Source: a virus. From it: DNA of 34,194 nucleotides. Of the stretch, positions 6,440 to 12,261 are shown in pieces. How positions within the stretch are numbered: position 1 is the first letter of the stretch; the number at the start of each line of letters is the position of its first letter. The notes below the pieces were generated by a model. That model ran no database searches. It worked only from the letters and a program-made list of their open reading frames with translations, and had not been told where the DNA came from. The stretch is from IMG/VR virus record IMGVR_UViG_3300042876_000317, positions 1 to 34,194 of that record; one strand, written 5' to 3'. The position numbers were made by a program, and so were the translations under genes.

Positions 6440-6985
6440 ATGGCAAAAACGGCAAAAGTGCAGATCGGATGTACAAAGCGTGTACAAAAACGCGAACTGC
6501 CCAAGCGCGAGCAGCAACTAGTTAGGGAGGCGATTCGGATCATAGCCAAGCATGTGGATGATAGCGAATCGGGCTATATCTACGTGGTGGAGGCCGTCGG
6601 GATAGATCGGTTCAAGATTGGGGCGTCAAAGGGTCTACATGGCAGGGTTGAGGGCATCCAAACAACCTGCCCGGTCCCGGCCAAGTTGAGACTATGGCTG
6701 CATGGTGGGTTTAAGCTGGAGGGCAAATTGCATCGGCTGTTCGACCGATTCCGCTGCAACGGCGAGTGGTTTGAAGCGTGTCCAGCGCTTCGGCAGTTCG
6801 TGGAAGATGCCCTGCCATTCCAGCGAGATTGCGAGCGGCTGAGAAGCCCTAAGCGAGCCCCGGGAGTCGATTGCGTCGAGGAGCAACTTGCCGCTGAGCG
6901 TAGGGGGAAACGGCTAGCGTTTCCTGATCTGAACTGGGTAAGCATTTCGATGAAATCAAACCCGCGCATGTGGTCCATTTCTTAG
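6440..6985 (+). CDS. GIY-YIG / T5orf172-family protein
   Basis: The 181-residue product has a central domain of the T5orf172 type, a GIY-YIG nuclease relative: GYIYVVEA (about 45-52), FKIGASKGLHGRV (58-70) and a helix with E94 and H98 (KLEGKLHRLFDRF), then GEWFEA. The first 40 residues are basic, with KVQIGCTKRVQKRE resembling the RVQKTVQIA tail of the integrase because the DNA repeats on both sides of attP are translated. A nuclease or DNA-binding regulatory role is possible; the first motif is degenerate. It stands alone with its own promoter. Confidence 0.7.
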   Translation: MAKTAKVQIGCTKRVQKRELPKREQQLVREAIRIIAKHVDDSESGYIYVVEAVGIDRFKIGASKGLHGRVEGIQTTCPVPAKLRLWLHGGFKLEGKLHRLFDRFRCNGEWFEACPALRQFVEDALPFQRDCERLRSPKRAPGVDCVEEQLAAERRGKRLAFPDLNWVSISMKSNPRMWSIS

Positions 6986-7098
6986 TTGAAGGTTTTGCAG
7001 ACCTTTCAAGCAAATGCGGTAAACCTGTATTTAGCGCGGAGTTCAGAGAGGCATGTACCGGGCAGTGTTCCGGTGGGAGTATAGGAAAAGGGGGCTAA

Positions 7099-7428
7099 TT
7101 GGAGCGACTAAAAGCTGCAGAGATACTTAGGGAGTACAAATGCGAAGATCTCATGGATAAGCCGGTCGCAGAGATTTTGCAGGCCGTCTTAGACGGAGCT
7201 TATGATTATGCTGCTTTGGAAACAAGACGGGCACGGGGAATAGAGGAATGCGTTATGAAGCTGGTATCAGCGCTACGTCACGCGATTGACCGTGGATGCA
7301 TCGAGCACTCGCAAACGTTGAAGAGTGGTAAGTTTTTCTGTTACCCATCATGCTCTCGATGCCGCGCCGATGAAGCGCTTGCGTTCTATGAACTATATAC
7401 TCGAAAAGCGCGCGAAGTGTATCATTAA
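7099..7428 (+). CDS. Hypothetical protein, 109 aa, TTG start
   Basis: The frame opens at TTG 7099 behind AGGGGG. The product is helical at the N-terminus (LKAAEILREY, VAEILQAVLDGAYDY), with a C-terminal Cys cluster (C81, C85, C88 in CYPSCSRC). No family was recognised. It ends facing the leftward operon. The non-ATG start and low AT/GC contrast make it less certain than its neighbours. Confidence 0.5.
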   Translation: MERLKAAEILREYKCEDLMDKPVAEILQAVLDGAYDYAALETRRARGIEECVMKLVSALRHAIDRGCIEHSQTLKSGKFFCYPSCSRCRADEALAFYELYTRKAREVYH

Positions 7429-7438
7429 AATCTCGCAA

Positions 7439-7485
7439 CCCCGCCTGGAGTGCCGCCCAGCGCTGGAGCCAGGCGGCAGGCGGGG
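7439..7485. terminator. Strong GC hairpin between converging genes
   Basis: CCCCGCC (7439-7445) pairs with GGCGGGG (7479-7485), and TGCCGCC (7451-7457) with GGCGGCA (7472-7478), leaving a five-base bulge on one side. It lies between a rightward gene ending at 7428 and a leftward gene ending at 7607. On the plus strand no T-run follows, and on the minus strand only a distant TTTT, so it may act as a barrier or RNA-stability hairpin more than a simple terminator. Confidence 0.45.
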
Positions 7486-7513
7486 AAATGAAACAGACAG
7501 GTGCAGCATATCA

Positions 7514-7554
7514 CGAAGTAACCGCACGCGCACATTCGGCGAAGTAACCGCACG
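7514..7554 (+). repeat. 15-base direct repeat pair CGAAGTAACCGCACG
   Basis: Perfect copies lie at 7514-7528 and 7540-7554 (26-base period) in the non-coding gap between converging genes. Exact conservation of a 15-mer outside coding sequence suggests a protein-binding site. No promoter was seen beside it. Confidence 0.6.
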
Positions 7555-7606
7555 GTGCCTAGTTTACCGGGCATAGCCTGAGGATGCGGCTGGAATGCCT
7601 AGCGGA

Positions 7607-8080
7607 TTAGGCACCAGCCTCCCGGCGCAGTTCGGCGGCACGATTCCAGCATGCGCGGGCAATCTCGTCACGAGCATCGTCCCGGTCGTATTCCCTGCCG
7701 TCTCGAACCCAACCGTGCAGCCGCTCCAATTCCTCCGCAGCGGCCAGTTTGCGCTGTCGCTCCAGCCACGCGGCGGCGGGTTCGGTGTCGGCAAGGGCTA
7801 CGCTTACAGCCCACTGAGCCGCTTCGTATGTGGCACGATCCTCGTCCGTCGACCAATCCATGATGGGCAATGTCATCTCAAGCGCCGTCCGCAGCCGTGC
7901 GACTTGCGCCCGCAGTTCGGCAATCTGCTCATCGATTGTCGATTGGCGGCGTGCATCCTCGCTGAGTAATTCTTCATGCACTATCCGCGTTTCGCACTCC
8001 AACCGCCCAAGGTCGGGCAGTTTGCCGTTGCGGAGATCCTCCGCATAGAGTTTCAGCGCTTCAGCCAATTCGTCCGTCAT
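7607..8080 (-). CDS. Coiled-coil protein, 157 aa
   Basis: Last gene of the leftward operon; its ATG overlaps the preceding stop by four bases. A coiled coil spans roughly residues 38-70 (LLSEDARRQSTIDEQIAELR and on). The remainder is helical and charged (AWLERQRKLAAAEELERLHG, WNRAAELRREAG). No catalytic or DNA-binding motif is seen. Function unknown. Confidence 0.6.
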   Translation of the reverse strand: MTDELAEALKLYAEDLRNGKLPDLGRLECETRIVHEELLSEDARRQSTIDEQIAELRAQVARLRTALEMTLPIMDWSTDEDRATYEAAQWAVSVALADTEPAAAWLERQRKLAAAEELERLHGWVRDGREYDRDDARDEIARACWNRAAELRREAGA

Positions 8081-8370
8081 GCGGTCCCCCTTGCCTTGGC
8101 GATGGCGTTAACGGCTTGATCGTGGATTGCGACCGCATCCGCATTCCCACTAGTAGCGACAAGCCACAAAGCGGGAACGGCTCGTTCCAGTGCGGCCAGC
8201 AGGTCAGGCGCTGCGGCGAATAGGCGGGCGATTTCTTCAGATTCTACCTCTGACGCCCCAGCAGAGCGCCCAACGAACCCCAATCGGGCATCGGAAATAG
8301 GTGCCTCCCAAAACCGTTTGGGATGGTTATGCGTGCTGTGCGGTGATTGTGTGGTTAATTGGTATGTCAT
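8077..8370 (-). CDS. Conserved phage protein with APDLLAALE motif, 97 aa
   Basis: ATG 8370 follows GGAAGGAGACGAA and overlaps the previous stop (ATGA); the longer upstream frame to 8616 is a shadow. The core segment ARLFAAAPDLLAALERAVP and the ending VNAIAKARG match a very common small phage protein family, known only by its motif. Its role is unknown. It is coupled on both sides in the leftward operon. Confidence 0.65.
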   Translation of the reverse strand: MTYQLTTQSPHSTHNHPKRFWEAPISDARLGFVGRSAGASEVESEEIARLFAAAPDLLAALERAVPALWLVATSGNADAVAIHDQAVNAIAKARGTA

Positions 8371-8558
8371 TTCGTCTCCTTCCGTGGTCGTCCCCGGCGA
8401 TCCGGGCGTTTCCGCGCCTTTTCCAGCGCACGCGGGTTGATCAGATACATCCCGCCGATGGATTGCGCCGGCAGGATGCCCTGCTGTACAAGCTGCTGCA
8501 CCCGGCGCTCGCTGACGCCAAGCTCGGCGGCTGCTTGTGCTGTTGTTAGCGGGGTCAC
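8367..8558 (-). CDS. Small HTH DNA-binding protein, 63 aa
   Basis: A GTG at 8558 overlaps the previous stop by four bases. Residues 5-27 (TTAQAAAELGVSERRVQQLV) are an excisionase/MerR-type helix-turn-helix, and GGMYLINPRAL forms the short wing region. The tail KRPDRRGRPRKETK contains an AT-hook-like GRPRK. It is the only clear DNA-binding protein of the leftward operon, so it is a candidate to act on the operators near 9060-9210 or to control excision. Confidence 0.7.
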   Translation of the reverse strand: MTPLTTAQAAAELGVSERRVQQLVQQGILPAQSIGGMYLINPRALEKARKRPDRRGRPRKETK

Positions 8559-8770
8559 TGCCCCACCGCCACGACGTCATCGCCGCAAACTTCGTAGTTC
8601 GGATCTGCCCATTCAACTGGAACCGTTACGCTGGCCTTTGCCTCGTCGACCGTCGCAAACGGACCCGCAAATTGATGCGGCGGCATATCGTCGAGGCAAT
8701 AGTTCACCATGTAGCCGTCGAAGTGCATCACCGTGCTGATGTAAACCGTCAGTGTTTGTTCCATTGTCAC
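8555..8770 (-). CDS. Hypothetical protein, 71 aa
   Basis: GTG 8770 overlaps the previous stop; ATG 8764, ten bases after GGAGG, is an equally good start. The product is acidic with a predicted alpha-beta fold (TVYISTVMHFDGYMVNYCLD, FATVDEAKASV). No family was recognised. Confidence 0.55.
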   Translation of the reverse strand: MTMEQTLTVYISTVMHFDGYMVNYCLDDMPPHQFAGPFATVDEAKASVTVPVEWADPNYEVCGDDVVAVGQ

Positions 8771-9051
8771 AGTTCCTCCACGCCCTTGCGGCTTCGAATC
8801 TTCCAGCCCGAAAACTGCGGGAACTGCGCCTGCATCTTGCGTGCCTGATCTTTGGCGTCGATGCGTTCAGCAACGATTCCTCCACCCTGGTTGGACGCAA
8901 TAATCAGCGAGCCATCAACCCCCAGTTCGATTTCAAATTTGCGGCCAATCATCACCTTCCCTTGTCGGACTTCAGTGCGGGGGTATTCAGCGCTGATAAT
9001 GGTAGCAATCTGCTTAAGTTGCTCGGTCTGTGTCGTCTGTTTGCCTTCCAT
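8767..9051 (-). CDS. First gene of the leftward operon, 94 aa, leaderless
   Basis: The product has an N-terminal helix (TEQLKQIATIISAEY), beta segments (VMIGRKFEIELGVDGSLIIA) and a basic end. No helix-turn-helix is seen. The best promoter places the transcript start at or next to ATG 9051, so translation would be leaderless, as for lambda cI from PRM. Position suggests a lysogeny gene, but the sequence does not show repressor features. No family was recognised. Confidence 0.6.
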   Translation of the reverse strand: MEGKQTTQTEQLKQIATIISAEYPRTEVRQGKVMIGRKFEIELGVDGSLIIASNQGGGIVAERIDAKDQARKMQAQFPQFSGWKIRSRKGVEEL

Positions 9052-9057
9052 GTCTCT

Positions 9058-9087
9058 ATACTACGCCAAAGCGAAATGAATAGTCAA
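9058..9087 (-). promoter_or_regulatory. Leftward promoter of the lysogeny-side operon
   Basis: On the minus strand, -35 TTGACT (9087-9082), an 18-base spacer and -10 TAGTAT (9063-9058) precede ATG 9051, placing the expected start at the ATG itself. Confidence 0.55.
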
Positions 9088-9111
9088 GAGAAAAGATACG
9101 CCAAAGCGAAA
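9062..9111 (+). promoter_or_regulatory. Twin operator-like repeat TACGCCAAAGCGAAA
   Basis: Perfect 15-base copies lie at 9062-9076 and 9097-9111 (35-base period). One fills the spacer of the leftward promoter, the other lies just upstream of its -35. Each contains a short dyad (CGC-CAAA-GCG). This layout is typical for repressor or activator sites; the binding protein is not known. Confidence 0.6.
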
Positions 9112-9148
9112 ATATTTTTAGCCAGCCGAACCCGAAATCAGTACCCCC

Positions 9149-9177
9149 TTGTACTTTGATTTCCCTTCGAGTACAAT
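9149..9177 (+). promoter_or_regulatory. Rightward promoter framed by an inverted repeat
   Basis: -35 TTGTAC (9149-9154), a 17-base spacer and -10 TACAAT (9172-9177) would start transcription near 9184. TTGTACT (9149-9155) and AGTACAA (9170-9176) are perfect inverted copies covering the two boxes, so a dimeric regulator could bind both at once. Confidence 0.55.
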
Positions 9178-9192
9178 CGGTGTCGTGGTTAC

Positions 9193-9211
9193 GTGGTCAC
9201 CATGTGATCAC
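9193..9211. promoter_or_regulatory. Operator-like dyad GTGGTCAC-CAT-GTGATCAC
   Basis: The arms 9193-9200 and 9204-9211 are inverted repeats with one mismatch around a three-base centre. The dyad lies about ten bases past the predicted rightward start, where a bound repressor would block transcription. Confidence 0.5.
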
Positions 9212-9222
9212 ACGATAGCCCA

Positions 9223-9268
9223 GCGCTGATGGGCAGGCTCCCTCGGCCAGCATCCCGACGGTCAGCGC
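9223..9268 (+). ncRNA. Structured 5' leader of the rightward operon
   Basis: GCGCTGA (9223-9229) and TCAGCGC (9262-9268) are perfect complements enclosing a GC-rich loop in the untranslated leader before ATG 9302. It may control translation, as no ribosome site precedes that ATG. No riboswitch family was recognised. Confidence 0.3.
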
Positions 9269-9301
9269 AGTAGCCTTTCAGCCCCATACCCCAAACCATA
9301 G

Positions 9302-9637
9302 ATGGCACAGCAAATAGCTGAGCGAATCCGGGTACTCTACCCGAGCGGCAGACTTGCGTACCACGCCACGACTACTCAAGCGCGGCAGTTGATCCGTGCG
9401 GGGCTAGGTCGGGCAATCGGCCAACGGCGCACCATTGTAGCCATCGAACTATGCGATGGACCTTCCCGTATTCCCACAGGGCAGAAGTACTCACACAATC
9501 ACGACACGCCCGATAACCCGGAGAAGTGCTGGACGCTCAAGCACATAGATACGGAAGACCGCATCTGTTTCGTGATGAGCCTATTCCCGCCTGAGACGTT
9601 CACCCGTAAGCGTGAGCAAGTGGCGGCAACCAAATGA
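9302..9637 (+). CDS. First gene of the rightward middle operon, 111 aa
   Basis: ATG 9302 comes straight after an in-frame TAG, so it is the earliest possible start, yet no Shine-Dalgarno sequence is visible. The product shows an alpha-beta pattern (RLAYHATTTQARQLIRAGLG, RTIVAIEL) and ends basic. No helix-turn-helix is seen and no family was recognised. It ends in an ATGA overlap with the next gene. Confidence 0.55.
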   Translation: MAQQIAERIRVLYPSGRLAYHATTTQARQLIRAGLGRAIGQRRTIVAIELCDGPSRIPTGQKYSHNHDTPDNPEKCWTLKHIDTEDRICFVMSLFPPETFTRKREQVAATK

Positions 9638-9891
9638 GACGTCGGCTAAGTTGCGATTGCGGGATGGGCTGGTGTAGTGAATGCCATCCTGACGGTCCAG
9701 TGCAGTACGGGCAGCATGTGTACCCCACAGTAGGCGAGTTACTCAATCGACCCACGGATGAGCGTCCACGGTACATGTCAGAGGCAGAGATGCTATTCGA
9801 TGCCATGATCACGCCAAGGCCAGCACGTAGCCACCGATGCCCTGACATGGATGGTAGATACCCGGGCACGGACGGAATAGGCCGATGGTAA
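9634..9891 (+). CDS. Cys-rich N-terminus protein, 85 aa
   Basis: The ATGA overlap sets the start. The N-terminus has a compact Cys cluster (C7, C9, C14, C17 and H18 in SCDCGMGWCSECHPDG), likely a zinc knuckle. The rest is a short helical part (SEAEMLFDAMITPRP) and a polar tail. Function unknown; it lies directly before the HNH nuclease and overlaps it by seven bases. Confidence 0.55.
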   Translation: MRRRLSCDCGMGWCSECHPDGPVQYGQHVYPTVGELLNRPTDERPRYMSEAEMLFDAMITPRPARSHRCPDMDGRYPGTDGIGRW

Positions 9892-10292
9892 CAGTAGCGT
9901 GCGCATCTGAGCACACACGTACACAGCAACCCTTGACGCGCTACTGTCTACAACCTGGCTGTAGTGAACGGGTTAGCACAGGCAAGTGCGCCCGGCATAG
10001 CAAGCGGCATGGGGCAACGGCAGCACCACGGTACGGCTCGGACTGGCGAGAGTTTAGGCAACAGGCAGTAGCCGATGTGATGCGCATTGACTTCCCGCGC
10101 GGTGGCCCACTGTGTTGGGCATGCGAGCAGGAAGGCATTGTGACCCAGATGGATGAGCTTGACCACATCATCCCGCTGGACCTGGGCGGCGCACGGCTGG
10201 ACCCACGCAATGTGCAGAGCCTATGCCAGCAGCACCATCAGGCGAAGACAGCGGCAGAGATAGCGGCAAAGGCAAAGGGCTTAGACAGTTGA
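9885..10292 (+). CDS. HNH endonuclease
   Basis: The 135-residue protein has zinc-binding Cys (C77-x2-C80), the catalytic LDHIIPL motif (D93, H94), N109 and the closing SLCQQHHQAKT (C114, H117 and H118). It also has N-terminal Cys/His (CLQPGC, KCARHSKRH). HNH proteins of this size near phage terminases, such as HK97 gp74, are known to assist DNA packaging by terminase; here terminase lies 3 kb downstream in the same direction. A role in packaging is likely but inferred. Confidence 0.85.
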   Translation: MVTVACASEHTRTQQPLTRYCLQPGCSERVSTGKCARHSKRHGATAAPRYGSDWREFRQQAVADVMRIDFPRGGPLCWACEQEGIVTQMDELDHIIPLDLGGARLDPRNVQSLCQQHHQAKTAAEIAAKAKGLDS

Positions 10293-10537
10293 TCAAAGGT
10301 AAATGGCGCAAGGAGAATGGCGTCGATGCATTCTATGAAGTCGTCAATGAATCATATGACGATGAGTACGGGCGGCTAAAGATAGACTACGTGCCTTATA
10401 GGACCGTAGATGGCGTAAGGAAAAGACTTAGCCCTCCGTCGTATGCGTTATCGCAGTGGGATGCTGAGCAATATCTACGGTTTGGAAAGCACCTGAAGTG
10501 CGAGCACTGCGGCAGTGTGTACTTCAAGGAAGAGTAG
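10289..10537 (+). CDS. Hypothetical protein with C-terminal CxxC, 82 aa
   Basis: TTG 10289 overlaps the HNH stop (TTGA) with AAAGGG upstream; the in-frame ATG at 10223 would overlap the HNH gene by 70 bases. The product begins with a basic stretch, then beta-rich sequence (AFYEVVNESYDDEYGRLKID), and ends CEHCGSVYFKEE (C71, C74). Function unknown. Confidence 0.5.
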   Translation: MIKGKWRKENGVDAFYEVVNESYDDEYGRLKIDYVPYRTVDGVRKRLSPPSYALSQWDAEQYLRFGKHLKCEHCGSVYFKEE

Positions 10538-10634
10538 GGGAGGGGTGGGCGAAATCTCTGCGCGTGAAGCGGCGGAAACCACTCGTGGCCAAATACGTTA
10601 AATCCCGAGTTTCGGCAACATTTTTAGAATCAGC
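10538..10634. other. Short gap without a gene
   Basis: I see no coding frame, clear promoter or terminator here. The last 30 bases are AT-rich (CATTTTTAGAATCAGC), which may mark a start region for the tiny gene that follows. Confidence 0.4.
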
Positions 10635-10742
10635 ATGTTAGCGTGCATCGGTTTTCTGCTAGGCATCGGGGCAAGTGCGGTGGGCAGCGCGATAGCTGCG
10701 GCTTGCGTGTTTCCGGTGGTGGTTGGGCGAAAGTGGCTGTGA
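10635..10742 (+). CDS. Tiny hydrophobic membrane protein, 35 aa
   Basis: ATG 10635 opens a frame for MLACIGFLLGIGASAVGS and on through AIAAACVFPVVVG to RKWL. The whole peptide is hydrophobic with small residues and a basic end, enough for one membrane helix. Its TGA (10740-10742) overlaps a GTG start at 10739, the same coupling used by neighbouring genes. No ribosome site is clear upstream. The alternative, a longer frame from GTG 10643 in another frame, gives a poor-looking protein there, so this reading is preferred. Confidence 0.45.
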   Translation: MLACIGFLLGIGASAVGSAIAAACVFPVVVGRKWL

Positions 10743-10909
10743 AACCGGCGGTTTGCATCAAGCATCGGGCGGCGGTGAACGCAAAGGGCGAGTGTTCACG
10801 GTGCGTGAACGAGCGGCGTGAAGAGCGGCGCGAATCCAAAGCGCGATTCAAGGCAGTGAAAAACTACGTCGCTTGGTGGCGGCAGAACCGAGGGAGCACG
10901 GCGGCGTGA
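10739..10909 (+). CDS. Small basic protein with Cys/His cluster, 56 aa, GTG start
   Basis: GTG 10739 overlaps the end of the tiny membrane gene. The product has C6, H9, C19, C22 (VCIKHR ... GECSRCVN), a compact possible zinc site, and then a highly charged helix (NERREERRESKARFKAVK). Nucleic-acid binding is plausible. The frame stays open upstream to 10643 but that part does not look coding. It ends in a GTGA overlap. Confidence 0.5.
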   Translation: MKPAVCIKHRAAVNAKGECSRCVNERREERRESKARFKAVKNYVAWWRQNRGSTAA

Positions 10910-11361
10910 GCAATCTTCAGTCTTATATAAAGAAACCTGTTGCCGAAAAGACAACAGATCTGGTGCCAAAAAGTCACCAGAAGCCGCGCTTTTCACGGGT
11001 ACCCGCAGAGGTTTGGATGGACCCCGAAGCTACCGGATCGGACCTCAGGGTGTACTGTGCTTTGGCTGCGGGGACGTACCACGGGAATATTTGCCGTGCT
11101 TCGCTTGCTGAACTTGCTGAACTCTGCAATACGACGCGTCAGGTGGTGCTCCGGTCGATCAAGCGGCTCGTTGCCTCCGGGCATGTCCGGTTGCCCGAAT
11201 CGTACAAAGAGCGCAGGGCGGGATGGTACATGCTGGCGTCCCCGGTGTTCGGCCAGAAGCAGGGCAAGGAAGACGTAATCGTTTCCAGCCCGCGCGGTCA
11301 GCGGTACGTGAGCATGGACCACGACAGGCACGGCATGGTGCCACGGGAGGAAGTTGCGTGA
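10906..11361 (+). CDS. Winged-helix DNA-binding protein, 151 aa
   Basis: GTG 10906 overlaps the previous stop. Residues about 31-100 form a winged helix of the kind found in phage replication and regulator proteins: RVPAEVWMDP, then DLRVYCALAAGTYHG, the HTH LAELAELCNTTRQVVLRSIK and the wing GHVRLPE. The tail is unstructured and basic. It may act in replication or gene control of this operon; the first residues (SNLQSYIKKP) show no further domain. The end encodes GGAGGAAG, the ribosome site for the next gene. Confidence 0.7.
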   Translation: MSNLQSYIKKPVAEKTTDLVPKSHQKPRFSRVPAEVWMDPEATGSDLRVYCALAAGTYHGNICRASLAELAELCNTTRQVVLRSIKRLVASGHVRLPESYKERRAGWYMLASPVFGQKQGKEDVIVSSPRGQRYVSMDHDRHGMVPREEVA

Positions 11362-11684
11362 TGGACGTAGTAGCGAAAGCGCAAGACGGTGTGCCCTATC
11401 GGGCGTTGCTGTATGGTCCCAGGTTCACATTGGACCAATGGATAGACGGCCACCGCGAAGCGATTCAGTCTGCAAAGGGGAAGATCATTCTGTCGCAGCG
11501 GTGCATAAAGTTCGCGAACGGATCGGAGATCTTACTCCGATCTGACGACAGCATGTTTGACGGATTAGATGTTGACGACGTTCTTCTGTTTGCGCCGATG
11601 AAACGGATCAACCCGAGGGGGCTGGTGTTTTCGCGGCGCGGATGCGTCCACGATCTTGCGCAGTCACGAGAGGAAGTAGCGTGA
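11361..11684 (+). CDS. Hypothetical protein, 107 aa, weakly terminase-like
   Basis: ATG 11361 shares one base with the previous stop (TGATG); the frame upstream is shadow. The middle, KIILSQRCIKFANGSEIL then a SMFDGLDVDDVLLF segment, resembles the stretch before Walker B in terminase large subunits (IRFANGS ... LRGL..D.v..DE), but the acidic catalytic pair and any Walker A are missing. It may be a coincidence, a degraded relative or an accessory protein. It ends REEVA, as does the previous gene, again encoding the next ribosome site. Confidence 0.55.
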   Translation: MDVVAKAQDGVPYRALLYGPRFTLDQWIDGHREAIQSAKGKIILSQRCIKFANGSEILLRSDDSMFDGLDVDDVLLFAPMKRINPRGLVFSRRGCVHDLAQSREEVA

Positions 11685-12001
11685 ACCGACGATCAGCAAT
11701 CTTGGCGTCGCTGCTGACGGCGGTGGCGCGGCCAGTGTGGGCGGTACCGCAGTCGGCATCGCAAACGCATGAAGAGTTTGAGAAGGTGGTTGCGGATGCA
11801 ACATCGTCATCGGCCACCTGCGTAAACTGCATCGCGGTATCAAGCCCCGAAATTGAGTCCCCGCGCCTACTGCTGGAACTGAAGGACTTCAACTGCTTGA
11901 TTGTCAGGCACACAGACGGGCGAGAAGTGAAGATCACTGCGGATGATATTTGGCAAGCTTTGCAGCCGGGCGGTATCACGTATGCGACGGGGGCCAAGTG
12001 A
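11681..12001 (+). CDS. Exported protein with signal peptide, 106 aa
   Basis: GTG 11681 overlaps the previous stop behind GAGAGGAAG. The N-terminus, MNRRSAILASLLTAVARPVWA, is a clear export signal with cleavage after VWA; the RR pair hints at Tat but lacks the full motif. The mature part (about 85 residues) has one CVNC pair and beta-rich sequence (LLLELKDFNCLIVRHTDGRE). Why a middle-operon gene before terminase is exported is unclear; envelope exclusion is possible. Confidence 0.6.
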   Translation: MNRRSAILASLLTAVARPVWAVPQSASQTHEEFEKVVADATSSSATCVNCIAVSSPEIESPRLLLELKDFNCLIVRHTDGREVKITADDIWQALQPGGITYATGAK

Positions 12002-12261
12002 ACGACGTCCGAGTCGGGCCGTGCGCATCCGGCGTCCGCATCTGGCATCAGGACGGCACAGTCCAGGAACTATCGCAGTGGCAACTTGAACGGCTCCAGC
12101 GAGTATCCGAAAAACTACTGACCAAAGGTTTGGACCATATGAGCGAATACGACATTGACCTTCTGACAGGCAGCGGCTCCAGCGGTAGCGGTAGCGACGG
12201 CGGTGGAGCGAGCAACGGCGGGGACGATCCGCCCGACAACGGCGGAGGCGGCGGTCAGTGA
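11998..12261 (+). CDS. Small protein with Gly/Ser tail, 87 aa
   Basis: GTG 11998 overlaps the previous stop. The first half is folded (VRIWHQDGTVQELSQWQLER, then helix), the last 35 residues are low-complexity Gly, Ser and Asp (SGSGSDGGGASNGGDDPPDN). Such tails usually act as flexible linkers. Function unknown. Confidence 0.55.
   Translation: MNDVRVGPCASGVRIWHQDGTVQELSQWQLERLQRVSEKLLTKGLDHMSEYDIDLLTGSGSSGSGSDGGGASNGGDDPPDNGGGGGQ

Larger units (their letters stand above)
6297..6492 (+). repeat. Similar repeats on both sides of attP, possible integrase arm sites
   Basis: CGTGTACAAAAAACG (6297-6311) lies left of the core, and CGTGTACAAAAACG (6479-6492) with a partial copy ATGTACAAAGCG (6469-6480) lies right of it. 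Next to them are GTACAGATCG on the left and GTGCAGATCG on the right. Integrases of this class bind arm sites flanking the core, so these are candidates. The left copy encodes the last residues of int and the right copies the first residues of the next gene. Confidence 0.5.

Noticed and set aside
6364-6440. A complete tRNA gene on the minus strand
   Set aside because: Only positions 53-76 fit; the 5' T-stem half, anticodon arm and 5' acceptor are not present upstream.
6986-7009. Hairpin TTGAAGGT...ACCTTTCAA as a terminator
   Set aside because: The stem has a bulge and no T-run follows, so termination cannot be supported.
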